Positions 16,595 to 26,696 of a stretch of DNA of 64,000 nucleotides are shown here, one piece after another. A model generated the notes under the pieces. It was given only the letters and a program-made list of their open reading frames with translations, searched no databases and was not told the origin of the DNA. The number at the start of each line of letters is the position of its first letter. Positions within the stretch are counted from its first letter, which is position 1. Origin of the DNA: Leifsonia aquatica H1aii (GTDB lineage Bacteria; Actinomycetota; Actinomycetes; Actinomycetales; Microbacteriaceae); NCBI RefSeq assembly GCF_000633535.1, contig NZ_AYMR01000009.1, positions 124,001 through 188,000 of the forward strand, written 5' to 3'. Position numbers and translations under genes: made by a program.

Positions 16595-17002
16595 ATGATC
16601 GACGACGACACGGCCCGGCTGCTGCGCCAGGCGGGGCTGCGCTGGCAGCCCCAGTCCGGCGACACGTTCGCCATCGACCGCCCGGGGATGACCGGTGAGC
16701 GGTTCACAGTCAGCGAGATGACGATCGAGCCGCACCACTTCGAGACCGGGACGATCCTCGGCTTCAACGGGACGACCGAGTGGGCGCTGGACTCGCTGGC
16801 GGTGGAGGACGCCCTCTGGATCCCGCGCGAGGACCAGTTGCGTGAACTGCTTGGCCGGTCGTTCCGGCACCTCGCCCGCACGCTGGACGGCTACCGGGTG
16901 ACCATCGTGCTCCGCGGTGCCGACCGGCTGTTCGAGCACGACGAACCCGCGACGGCGTACGCGCAGGCGCTGCTCGCGTTGATCGGCGCCTCGGCGGACT
17001 GA
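16595..17002 (+). CDS. Conserved actinobacterial protein of unknown function
   Basis: 135 aa. Recognisable runs are LRQAGLRWQPQSGD, TVSEMTIEPHHFETG, GFNGTTEWALDS and WIPREDQLRELLGRSF. I recall similar short proteins in Microbacteriaceae, sometimes labelled pilus assembly protein CpaE, but I see no ATPase or receiver motif that would justify the label. It is cytoplasmic, with no membrane segment. It is co-transcribed with the MDR reductase and converges with the DUF5997 gene. Function not assigned. Confidence 0.75.
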   Translation: MIDDDTARLLRQAGLRWQPQSGDTFAIDRPGMTGERFTVSEMTIEPHHFETGTILGFNGTTEWALDSLAVEDALWIPREDQLRELLGRSFRHLARTLDGYRVTIVLRGADRLFEHDEPATAYAQALLALIGASAD

Positions 17003-17015
17003 GGAAGGCCGGGGG

Positions 17016-17414
17016 TCAGCCGTCCGCGCGGCGGGCGGCGCGCTCGGCGTCGCGAGCCTTGACGCGCGCGTTCTCGGCTCGCACGGCGGCGTGCGTCTCG
17101 CGCTCGGCGACGAGCCACGACGGCGGGTCGGCCAGCAGTGCCTTGATCTCGGCCGTGGTGAGGGCCTCGTCGACACCGCCGCGGGCGAGCCCGGAGTTCG
17201 AGACGCCGAGCTTGCGCGCGACCTCGTCGCGCGGGTGCGGACCGTCCGCGCGCAGCGTCCGCAGCCACTCCGGCGGCTCGGCGGTGAGCGCATCGAACTC
17301 GGTGCGGCTGATCTCGCGATCGCGGAACTCGGCCGGCGCGGCGGGCAGGTAGATGCCGAGCTTCTTGGCGGCGGTGGCCGCCTTCATGGTCTGGGGTCGC
17401 TTCTCGGCACTCAT
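17016..17414 (-). CDS. DUF5997 protein
   Basis: 132 aa. The core TAAKKLGIYLPAAPAEFRD and ISRTEFDAL, then PPEWLRTLRADGPHPRDEVARKLGVSNSGLARGG in successive segments, looks like tandem helical or DNA-binding-like repeats (R-x-E-V-A-R-K-L-G-V-S resembles a helix-turn-helix). The family is known only as DUF5997. It is divergent from a LysR-substrate-domain gene, with a 33-bp gap that contains a palindrome. ATG 17414 is used; ATG 17387 (MKAATAAKK) is an alternative. A regulatory partnership with the neighbour is my inference. Confidence 0.8.
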   Translation of the reverse strand: MSAEKRPQTMKAATAAKKLGIYLPAAPAEFRDREISRTEFDALTAEPPEWLRTLRADGPHPRDEVARKLGVSNSGLARGGVDEALTTAEIKALLADPPSWLVAERETHAAVRAENARVKARDAERAARRADG

Positions 17415-17424
17415 GGGTTCCAGG

Positions 17425-17438
17425 GTACCGTTCGGTAC
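17425..17438. promoter_or_regulatory. Palindrome in the DUF5997 / LysR-domain divergent gap
   Basis: GTACCG TT CGGTAC is a perfect 6-2-6 inverted repeat centred in the 33-bp gap. It is an obvious candidate operator, or overlapping promoter elements, for both genes. Confidence 0.5.
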
Positions 17439-17447
17439 GCTCGGGGG

Positions 17448-18155
17448 ATGACCTCCCGATTCGCCCTGACCTTCCCGCGGGGCGTCGCCGTCGGCAAATG
17501 GACGCGCGAGTTCGAGCGCCGGCACCCGGCCGTCGACCTCGTCGTCGCCCCGAGTGCCGACCCGTCGGCGGTGCTGACGGCGGGAGACGCCGACATGGCG
17601 TTCGTCCGGGACGCCGAGCCGGGCGACGCGCGGCACCTCATCCCGCTCTACGCGGAGGACGTCGTGCTGGTGATGCATCACGAGCACCTGCTGACGCTGG
17701 AGAAGAAGCTGCACCGGGCCGATCTGGTGGATGAGCCCCGGGTCGAGGGGGAGCCGTCGGAGACCGCGATGCGCCGGATCGCCGAGGGGGAGGGAATCGC
17801 CCTCTGGCCGGCATCGGTCGCCAAGTCCCTGCGCCGCAAGGACGTCGTCGCGGTGCGGCTGGAGGACGGCGACCAGAGCAGCATCGCGCTGACCTGGCCG
17901 CGCGACGGGCAGCATCCCCTCGTCGACGAGTTCATCGGGATCGTGCGCGGACGCACCGCCCACAGTTCCCGCAACCCCGAGGTCGCGGCGGAGCAGGCGG
18001 CGGCGGGGGCGGCGTCGAAGCGGACCGGTGCCAAGCAGGCCGGTGCCAAGCAGGCCGGTGGCAAGCAGACCGGTGCCAAGCAGACCGGTGCCACGCAGCG
18101 GGGCCGCGGTGGCGCCCCGGCGTCGCGTTCCGGCCGGGGCCGCAAGCGCCGCTGA
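17448..18155 (+). CDS. LysR-type substrate-binding domain protein without HTH, repetitive basic tail
   Basis: 235 aa. Residues 1-170 look like a LysR co-inducer domain (FALTFPRGVAVGKWTREFE, ADMAFVRDAEP, LIPLYAEDVVLVMHHEHLL, GIALWPASVAKSL), but the N-terminal helix-turn-helix of LysR proteins is absent and the frame begins at ATG 17448. The last 60 residues are a low-complexity Lys/Gln/Ala/Gly tail built from five 5-residue units (TGAKQ/AGAKQ) and ending RSGRGRKRR, which could bind nucleic acid. It is divergent from the DUF5997 gene and probably works with it. Confidence 0.8.
   Translation: MTSRFALTFPRGVAVGKWTREFERRHPAVDLVVAPSADPSAVLTAGDADMAFVRDAEPGDARHLIPLYAEDVVLVMHHEHLLTLEKKLHRADLVDEPRVEGEPSETAMRRIAEGEGIALWPASVAKSLRRKDVVAVRLEDGDQSSIALTWPRDGQHPLVDEFIGIVRGRTAHSSRNPEVAAEQAAAGAASKRTGAKQAGAKQAGGKQTGAKQTGATQRGRGGAPASRSGRGRKRR
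18024..18098 (+). repeat. Five 15-bp tandem repeats inside the LysR-domain gene
   Basis: Unit ACCGGTGCCAAGCAG at 18024, 18039, 18054, 18069 and 18084, with 0-2 mismatches. It is in frame and encodes TGAKQ-type pentapeptides of the basic tail. Length variation between strains would be expected. Confidence 0.9.
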
Positions 18156-18192
18156 TCGCCGTCGCGCGCGCATCGTCGGGCAGAATGGCGGC

Positions 18193-19473
18193 ATGGCAGC
18201 CAGTGTCGGCCGCGAGGCCCAGTCCGAGATCTACCGCGCCGGTGTGAGCGGGATCCGGCCCCGCATCCCCGTGGGCGGCGCCGCGCTGGAGCGGGCGGCG
18301 CAGCGCCGGATGTCCCGGGCGGCGTTCGCCTACGTCGCCGGCTCGGCAGGAGCCGAACGCACGGCGCGAGCGAACCTCGAGGCGTTCCGGGCGCGGCGGA
18401 TCGTGCCGCGCGTGCTGCGCGACGTGGCCGAACGCGATCTCGGCATCGAGCTCTTCGGGGTGCGCCGCCCCACCCCGCTCCTGCTGGCCCCGATCGGGGT
18501 GCTGGAGCTCGCGCGGCGCGGGGGCGACGCGCTCGCGGCCCGGGCGGCGGCCTCCCTCGGTGTCCCCGCGCTGCTCTCCACCCAGGCCTCGGCGCCGATG
18601 GAGGAGGTCGCTGCCGCGATGGACGCGGTGCACCCCGGGGCGGCACGCTGGTTCCAGCTCTATTGGAGCTCGTCGCGCGAGCTCGTCGTGAGCCTCGTCG
18701 ACCGCGCCGAGCGCAGCGGGTGCGAGGCCATCGTGGTCACCCTGGACACGCACCTGCTCGGCTGGCGACCGCGGGACCTCGACCTCGGCTTCCTGCCGTT
18801 CAGCCGCGGCCTCGGGATCGCGCAGTACACCAGCGACCCGGTCTTCCGGCGCCTGGTCGCCGAGCGGGTCGCGTCCGGCGGCGAGCGGGCGCGCACCCGC
18901 GTGACGCCGGCCGCAGTCGCCTCCTTCGCGAGCATCCTCCACCACCATCCCGGCGGCCTCCGCCGCAACCTGGGCTCGCCAGAGCCGCTGGCCGCCGTGG
19001 AGACGTTCCTGGACGTGTTCGCCGACCCGTCCCTGACCTGGGACGACCTCGCCTTCCTGCGCGAGCACACCCGGCTCCCGATCGTCCTGAAGGGCGTGCT
19101 GCACCCGGACGACGTACGCCGCGCGGTCGACGCCGGGGTGGATGCGGTGCAGGTGTCGAACCACGGCGGGCGGCAGCTCGACGGGGAGGTCGCCGCTCTC
19201 GACGCTCTCGCCGGCGTGGTGGCCGCCGTCGACGGGCGCCTGCCGATCCTGTTCGACAGCGGGGTGCGCGGAGGCGCCGATGCGGTGATCGCACTGGCCC
19301 TCGGGGCGCGCGCCGTCGCCGTCGGCCGTCCGTACGTCTACGCGCTGGCGCTGGCGGGGGAGGAGGGCGTCCGCGAGCTGCTGCGCAACGTCATCGCCGA
19401 GCTCGACATCACGCTCGGCCTGGCCGGTGTGCGCCGGGTCGACGACCTGGACCCGTCGATCCTCACCGGCTGA
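18193..19473 (+). CDS. FMN-dependent alpha-hydroxy-acid oxidase (lactate 2-monooxygenase-like)
   Basis: 426 aa TIM-barrel flavoenzyme. Key parts are FAYVAGSAGAERTARAN at the N-terminus, LLAPIGVLELARRGGD, the flavin/substrate Lys in LPIVLKGVL, the catalytic His in VSNHGGRQLDG, and the phosphate-binding GARAVAVGRPYVYAL. The long middle insertion and overall length fit lactate 2-monooxygenase and related actinobacterial enzymes better than the shorter LldD. Expected reaction: oxidation of L-lactate or another 2-hydroxy acid. ATG 18193 follows the LysR-domain gene by 37 bp. Confidence 0.88.
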   Translation: MAASVGREAQSEIYRAGVSGIRPRIPVGGAALERAAQRRMSRAAFAYVAGSAGAERTARANLEAFRARRIVPRVLRDVAERDLGIELFGVRRPTPLLLAPIGVLELARRGGDALAARAAASLGVPALLSTQASAPMEEVAAAMDAVHPGAARWFQLYWSSSRELVVSLVDRAERSGCEAIVVTLDTHLLGWRPRDLDLGFLPFSRGLGIAQYTSDPVFRRLVAERVASGGERARTRVTPAAVASFASILHHHPGGLRRNLGSPEPLAAVETFLDVFADPSLTWDDLAFLREHTRLPIVLKGVLHPDDVRRAVDAGVDAVQVSNHGGRQLDGEVAALDALAGVVAAVDGRLPILFDSGVRGGADAVIALALGARAVAVGRPYVYALALAGEEGVRELLRNVIAELDITLGLAGVRRVDDLDPSILTG

Positions 19474-19497
19474 CCTCCCGTCGACGGATCCTCAGCG

Positions 19498-19905
19498 TCA
19501 GGGGGCGGCCGGCGCCTCGCCGGCCTTGCGGGCCGCCTGAGCCAGCACCTGCGGCCCGGTCACGAGGGCGCGCTTCCACGGTGCGACGCCGTCGATCTCG
19601 ACCTGGAGCGAGAAGCTGAGGATCGTCCGGATGAGCACGATGATGCCCAGCACGATCGCGTCGGTCAGGGTCGGGCTGGAGGTCACCGTCTTGACCAGGT
19701 CGGCCGCGACCAGGATCTCGAGCCCGAGCAGGATGACGCCGCCGAACGTCTCGCGCAGGGTGCGGAAAGCGACCGTGCCGCTCCGGCTGCGACGCCAGGC
19801 GAGGAGGGAGATCACCAGCGCCACCACGAAGCCGAGCGCCATCGCCACCACGCCGACGAACTCGAAGGCGACGCCGATGGCTTCGAAGAACGCGTGTCCG
19901 TCCAT
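19498..19905 (-). CDS. DUF1622 membrane protein
   Basis: 135 aa with three likely membrane helices (about 10-38, 50-72 and 78-98) and the family core FRTLRETFGGVILLGLEILVAADLV spread over its middle. DUF1622 proteins are small inner-membrane proteins of unknown role. It lies just upstream of nothing on its strand and 30 bp after the end of the APC permease gene, so it may be the last gene of that transcript. Confidence 0.85.
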   Translation of the reverse strand: MDGHAFFEAIGVAFEFVGVVAMALGFVVALVISLLAWRRSRSGTVAFRTLRETFGGVILLGLEILVAADLVKTVTSSPTLTDAIVLGIIVLIRTILSFSLQVEIDGVAPWKRALVTGPQVLAQAARKAGEAPAAP

Positions 19906-19935
19906 GCCGTCATGGTGGCACAGCGGCCGGGCCGA

Positions 19936-21939
<2,004 letters not shown>

Positions 21940-21981
21940 CGTCGCTCCTCGTGCTGGGCCTACGCCCTCACACTAGTTCGC

Positions 21982-23502
21982 TCACCAGGCCGACGCGCGG
22001 TAGTCCTTGAGGAACACACCGTAGACATCCTCGCCGGCCTCGCCGCGCACGATCGGGTCGTACACGCGGGCGGCGCCGTCGACCAGGTCGAGCGGGGCGT
22101 GGAAGCCCTCCTCCGCGAGCCGCACCTTCGTGTAATGCGGGCGCTCGTCGGTGATCCAGCCGGTGTCGACGCTGGTCATCAGGATGGTGTCCGTCTCGAA
22201 CAGCTCGCCGGCGCTCGTGCGGGTGAGCATATTGAGAGCGGCCTTCGCCATGTTGGTGTGCGGGTGGCCGGGGCCCTTGTAGCGGCGGCCGAACACCCCC
22301 TCCATCGCGGAGACGTTGACGATGTAGGCCCGGCCCGCCTCGACGGCGGCCATGGACGGGCGCAAGCGGTCGATGAGGATGAACGGCGCGGTGGTGTTGC
22401 AGAGCTGCACCTCCAGCAGCTCCAGCGGGTCCACGTCGCCGATGGCCTGGGTCCAGCTGTTGACGGTCTTCACGTCGGGTACGAGGCCGCCCGCGTCGAT
22501 GGCGGTGCCGTCGGCGTGCTTGGCCAGCGACGACGAGCCGGGCGCCATGGCGAGCGCCGCGAGGTCGTCCGCCGTGAGCGCGCCCGGCCCGGCCAGCTGG
22601 GCCACCGTTCCAGCGATGGTGGCGCTCGACAGCAGCGGGTGTGCCGCCACCGACGCCTCCAGCGCCTGCGGGTGCGGGTCCGCCGTGTGGCCGAAGGTCT
22701 CCATCTCGGGCAGCGGCCCGTCGGGCAGCGGCTGCGACTCGGCCTCGGCCAGCAGCGAGTAGGAGCCGGGGGAGCGGCGCACGGTCTGGGCGGCGTTGTT
22801 GATGAGGATGTCGAGGGGGCCCTGCGCGGCGACCGAGTCCGCCAGCGCGATCACCTGCGACGGGTCGCGCAGGTCGATCCCGACGACGCGGAGGCGGTGC
22901 AGCCACTCGGCGGAGTCGGGCAGCTGCGAGAAGCGCCGCACGGCGTCGCGCGGGAACCGCGTGGTGATGGTCAGGTGCGCGCCGTCGCGCAGCAGCCGCA
23001 GGGCGATGTGCATGCCGATCTTGGCGCGGCCGCCCGTGAGCAGGGCGCGCTTGCCGCGCAGGTCCGTGCGGGCGTTGCGCTTGGCGTGGCTGAACGCGGC
23101 GCAGGACGGGCAGAGCTGGTGGTAGAACCAGTCCACCTCCGTGTAGTCCTGCTTGCAGATGTAGCAGGCGCGCGCCTTGAGCAGGGTGCCGGCCGTGGTG
23201 GAGGCCGTCGTGCCCGAGGTCAGCTCGCGCCCGCGGGTCTCGTCGTCGATCCGGTCGGGCGCACCGGTCGCCGTGGCGGCGACGACCGCACGGTCCGCCT
23301 CGGCGACGGCGTCGCGCAGCTCGCGCCGCCTGGCCTGCTTGACCGCCTTGAACATGTGCCCGGTCGCCTGGCGCACGGCGATGAAGTCGGGGTGCTCGCG
23401 GTCGAACTCGTGGAGGCTGCCGAGAACGCGCAGCGTGATCTCCAGCTCGGCCGGGTCGACGCCGGCGGCAGGGGAGTCGGAGGGAGGGGTCGTGGATGGC
23501 AC
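21982..23502 (-). CDS. SDR-family protein with N-terminal Cys4 knuckle and altered active site
   Basis: 506 aa. Residues 1-110 are helical. Cys113/Cys116 and Cys131/Cys134 (CYIC...CPSC) form a likely zinc knuckle. The Rossmann domain follows with LLTGGRAKIG at 154-163 and INNAAQT at 234-240. An insertion of about 150 residues separates these from Ser398 (VNVSAMEG) and Lys420. The catalytic tyrosine position (YxxxK) is Thr416 in HTNMAK, so standard SDR chemistry is doubtful. The GTG start at 23502 lies 6 nt after TAGAAT on the coding strand, so the mRNA is probably leaderless. Function unknown. Confidence 0.85.
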   Translation of the reverse strand: MPSTTPPSDSPAAGVDPAELEITLRVLGSLHEFDREHPDFIAVRQATGHMFKAVKQARRRELRDAVAEADRAVVAATATGAPDRIDDETRGRELTSGTTASTTAGTLLKARACYICKQDYTEVDWFYHQLCPSCAAFSHAKRNARTDLRGKRALLTGGRAKIGMHIALRLLRDGAHLTITTRFPRDAVRRFSQLPDSAEWLHRLRVVGIDLRDPSQVIALADSVAAQGPLDILINNAAQTVRRSPGSYSLLAEAESQPLPDGPLPEMETFGHTADPHPQALEASVAAHPLLSSATIAGTVAQLAGPGALTADDLAALAMAPGSSSLAKHADGTAIDAGGLVPDVKTVNSWTQAIGDVDPLELLEVQLCNTTAPFILIDRLRPSMAAVEAGRAYIVNVSAMEGVFGRRYKGPGHPHTNMAKAALNMLTRTSAGELFETDTILMTSVDTGWITDERPHYTKVRLAEEGFHAPLDLVDGAARVYDPIVRGEAGEDVYGVFLKDYRASAW

Positions 23503-23508
23503 CGCAGA

Positions 23509-23514
23509 ATTCTA
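23509..23514 (-). promoter_or_regulatory. -10 element for a probably leaderless SDR transcript
   Basis: TAGAAT read on the minus strand, with GGGACT 17 nt upstream as a weak -35. The expected start point, 6-8 nt downstream, coincides with the GTG at 23502, and no ribosome binding site is present. Confidence 0.5.
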
Positions 23515-23585
23515 CGGCAGCCCCGCTGCACAGTCCCTGGCCGGGTGGGAGCCGGAATGCTAGGGTGACGAAAAGGGGGTGCACC

Positions 23586-23942
23586 ATGAGCGTGCCGATG
23601 CAGGAGAGCGTTCTGATGCGACAGCTGGAGCAGGCGCGACGACGCCGCTCACGGGTGGCGCTGCTGGTCGTGGGGGCGATCGTGGCCGGTGTCGGAGCGT
23701 GGCTGGCCGGGCCGTACGGAGTCGTCCTCGTCGTGGCGGGGCAACCGCTCGGATGGGCGCTCGCCGCGCTCGGTCTCGTGCTGCTGGCCGCGTGCGTCGT
23801 GGCGATCGTGGCCGCCGCCCGGTCCCGGGCCGTGCCCGCAAGCCTCCCGGGCAAGGCCAACCCCACGTTCGACGAGCCGCTACCGTCGAAGAACCCGAAC
23901 GGCGGCTACTCCATGTCGGGCTCGTATCTGGGGTCCCACTAG
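23586..23942 (+). CDS. Small two-helix membrane protein
   Basis: 118 aa. A basic, helical start (MRQLEQARRRRSR) leads into two membrane helices (about 24-50 and 55-78), then a polar tail ending GYSMSGSYLGSH. No family recognised. It is divergent from the SDR gene and followed after 51 bp by the Ski2-like helicase gene on the same strand; nothing ties it to RNA work. Confidence 0.7.
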   Translation: MSVPMQESVLMRQLEQARRRRSRVALLVVGAIVAGVGAWLAGPYGVVLVVAGQPLGWALAALGLVLLAACVVAIVAAARSRAVPASLPGKANPTFDEPLPSKNPNGGYSMSGSYLGSH

Positions 23943-23993
23943 CGGCATCCGGGGCTCCGGGAGACGCCTCCGGCATGGGAGGCTTGAGGCATC

Positions 23994-26564
23994 ATGACGT
24001 CTCCTGCACCCGCCCGGCTCCGTGTCGACGACATCCCCGGCCACACCGGTCCGGGCACCGCGAGCGAGGACGCCGTCTACGAGACGTTCGTCGCCTGGGC
24101 GGAGGCGGGAGGGATCTCCCTCTACCCGGCCCAGGACGAGTCGGTGATCGAGATCGTCGCCGGCGCCAACCTCATCCTGAGCACGCCGACGGGCACCGGC
24201 AAGTCCCTCGTGGCCGTGGGGGCGCACTTCGCCGCGCTGGCGCGCGGGGAACGCAGCTACTACACCGCGCCGATCAAGGCCCTCGTCTCCGAGAAGTTCT
24301 TCGCACTGGTCGACATCTTCGGCGCCGAGAACGTCGGCATGATGACCGGCGACTCCGCCGTCAACGCCGACGCGCCGATCATCTGCTGCACTGCCGAGAT
24401 CCTCGCCAACCTCGCATTGCGCCACGGCGAGGACACCCCGGTCGGCCAGGTCGTGATGGACGAGTTCCACTTCTACGCCGACCCGGATCGCGGCTGGGCC
24501 TGGCAGGTGCCGCTGCTGACCCTCCCGCACGCCCAGTTCGTGCTCATGTCGGCCACCCTCGGCGATGTGACGGCGCTCGCCGCGGACCTCACGCGCCGCA
24601 CCGGCCGCGAGACCGCGACGGTCACCGGCGTCGAGCGCCCGGTGCCGCTGCACTACTTCTATGAGCTGTCACCCATCCACGAGACGATCGACGATCTGCT
24701 GCACACCGGGCAGGCGCCGATCTACGTGGTGCACTTCTCGCAGCTCGCCGCCCTCGAGCGCGCGCAGTCGCTCTCCAGCGCGAAGATCGCCGACCGGGAG
24801 CAGCGCGACCGCATCGCCGAGCTGATCGGCGACTTCCGCTTCACCACCGCGTTCGGCAAGACGCTCTCTCGTCTGCTGCGCCAGGGGATCGGCGTGCACC
24901 ACGCAGGGATGCTGCCCAAGTACCGACGCCTGGTCGAGCAGCTCGCCCAGCGCGGACTGCTCCGCGTGATCTGCGGGACGGACACCCTCGGCGTCGGCAT
25001 CAACGTCCCCATCCGCACGGTGCTGCTCACCGCGCTCACCAAGTTCGACGGCAACCGGATGCGCCAGCTGAACGCGCGCGAGTTCCATCAGATCGCCGGT
25101 CGTGCCGGGCGGGCGGGATACGACACCGCCGGGACGGTCGTGGCGCAGGCTCCCGAGCACGAGAGCGAGAACCTCAAGGCGATCGAGAAGGCGGGCGACG
25201 ACCCGAAGAAGCGACGCAAGATCGTCCGAAAGAAGGCGCCGGAGGGCTTCGTCTCCTGGGGTGAGCCGTCGTTCCGCAAACTGATCGAGGCGGAGCCGGA
25301 GACCCTCACCTCGTCCATGCAGATCACCAGCGCCATGCTGATCAACGTGATCGGGCGCGGGGGAGACGTCTACGGGCACGTGCGCGCACTCGTCTTCGAC
25401 AACCACGAGCCGTGGCGGCGGCAGCTCGCCCTCGCGCGCCGTGCCATCGAGCTGTACCGGTCCCTGCTCACGGCCGGTGTCATCGAGAACGTGGCCGGGG
25501 AGATCCGGCTCACCGTGGACCTCCAGCCCAACTTCGCGCTCAACCAGCCGCTGTCACCGTTCGCGCTCGCCGCGTTCGAGCTCTTCGACGCCGAGTCGCC
25601 GCAGTTCGCGCTCGACATCGTCTCCGTCGTCGAGTCGACCCTCGACGACCCCCGCCCGGTGATCTCCGCCCAGCAGTTCCAGGCCCGCGGCGAAGCCGTC
25701 GCGGCCATGAAGGCGGACGGCGTCGAGTACGACGAACGCATGGCCGCCCTCGAGGAGGTCACGCACCCGAAACCGCACGACGAGCTGCTGCACGAGGCGT
25801 TCGCGACCTACGCGTCGAGTCAGCCCTGGGTGGCGGACTTCGAGCTGCGCCCGAAGGCGGTCGTGCGCGACCTCTACGAGCGGGCGATGACCTTCGGCGA
25901 GTTCATCGCCTTCTACAAGCTCGCCCGCTCCGAAGGCGTCGTGCTGCGCTACCTGTCCGACGCCTACCGCGCGCTCGGGCAGACGGTCCCGCTCGACCTG
26001 CGCACCGAGGATCTCCGCGACATCATCGAGTGGCTCGGCGAGCTCGTCCGGCAGGTCGACTCCAGCCTCCTCGACGAGTGGGAGGAGCTGGTCCACCCCG
26101 ACGCCGAGCGTCACGCCGCCGAGTCGACCGAGCTCGCCCCTCCCGCGCCGCGCAACGTCACCACCAACCGCCGCGCCTTCTTCGTGCTGGTGCGCAACGA
26201 GCTGTTCCGCCGGGTGCAGCTGGCGGCGCTCGACCGCGTCCCCGAGCTGGGGGTGCTGGAGGCGGAAGCGGCGGCGCTCGCCGAGTCCGCCGTTCCGTCG
26301 TTCGGCGAGCAGCAGTGGGATGCGGCCCTGGAGGACTACTACGCCGAGCACGACGAGATCCTCACGGATGCCGCCGCGCGCTCGGCGTCGATGATCGTCG
26401 TGGACGAATCCCCGGCCGCGGCGGAGGGCGTCTGGCGGGTGCGGCAGATCCTGTCCGACCCGGCAGGCGACCACGATTGGGCCATCAACGCCGACATCCT
26501 GCTGGAGGCGTCGGCGCGTGCCGGGGTGGCGGTCGTCCGGGTGACGGGCGTGGCGCGCCTGTAG
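23994..26564 (+). CDS. Ski2-like DEAD/DEAH helicase with DUF3516
   Basis: 856 aa superfamily 2 helicase. Motif I has Lys70 (STPTGTGKS), motif II is DEFH at 156-159, motif III is SAT, and the second lobe carries GVHHAGMLPKYR, GTDTLGVGINVP and motif VI HQIAGRAGRAG. The C-terminal half from about 400 is the DUF3516 region seen in actinobacterial helicases of this type. The family resembles Ski2/Mtr4 RNA helicases, so a role in RNA unwinding or decay is likely but not shown. It stands upstream of pitA with a 132-bp gap. Confidence 0.9.
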   Translation: MTSPAPARLRVDDIPGHTGPGTASEDAVYETFVAWAEAGGISLYPAQDESVIEIVAGANLILSTPTGTGKSLVAVGAHFAALARGERSYYTAPIKALVSEKFFALVDIFGAENVGMMTGDSAVNADAPIICCTAEILANLALRHGEDTPVGQVVMDEFHFYADPDRGWAWQVPLLTLPHAQFVLMSATLGDVTALAADLTRRTGRETATVTGVERPVPLHYFYELSPIHETIDDLLHTGQAPIYVVHFSQLAALERAQSLSSAKIADREQRDRIAELIGDFRFTTAFGKTLSRLLRQGIGVHHAGMLPKYRRLVEQLAQRGLLRVICGTDTLGVGINVPIRTVLLTALTKFDGNRMRQLNAREFHQIAGRAGRAGYDTAGTVVAQAPEHESENLKAIEKAGDDPKKRRKIVRKKAPEGFVSWGEPSFRKLIEAEPETLTSSMQITSAMLINVIGRGGDVYGHVRALVFDNHEPWRRQLALARRAIELYRSLLTAGVIENVAGEIRLTVDLQPNFALNQPLSPFALAAFELFDAESPQFALDIVSVVESTLDDPRPVISAQQFQARGEAVAAMKADGVEYDERMAALEEVTHPKPHDELLHEAFATYASSQPWVADFELRPKAVVRDLYERAMTFGEFIAFYKLARSEGVVLRYLSDAYRALGQTVPLDLRTEDLRDIIEWLGELVRQVDSSLLDEWEELVHPDAERHAAESTELAPPAPRNVTTNRRAFFVLVRNELFRRVQLAALDRVPELGVLEAEAAALAESAVPSFGEQQWDAALEDYYAEHDEILTDAAARSASMIVVDESPAAAEGVWRVRQILSDPAGDHDWAINADILLEASARAGVAVVRVTGVARL

Positions 26565-26629
26565 CGATTTTGACGGCGACCCGCCGCCGTGTGAGTATCT
26601 ACACGGTCGCTTGAGTGCGCGCCAGGTCA

Positions 26630-26651
26630 CTTGCATGAACTCCCGATGAAT
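26630..26651 (-). promoter_or_regulatory. Possible Pho-box-like tandem repeat upstream of pit gene 1
   Basis: On the minus strand ATTCATCGGGA (26651-26641) is directly followed by GTTCATGCAAG (26640-26630), two 11-nt units with [GA]TTCAT heads, 46 bp before the Pit start. The match to the actinobacterial PhoP unit is weaker than at 52567-52588. Confidence 0.35.
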
Positions 26652-26696
26652 GGTTGTGTCGGGACGGACTGTGCTCCCCACGCGAGAAAGAAACCG

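Noticed and set aside
16595-17002. Pilus assembly protein CpaE
   Set aside because: I recall relatives with this label, but at 135 aa it lacks both the receiver and ATPase motifs of CpaE and no pilus gene is near.
18024-18098. Possible CRISPR-like repeat array
   Set aside because: Units are 15 bp without spacers and are in frame inside a protein tail; no cas genes.
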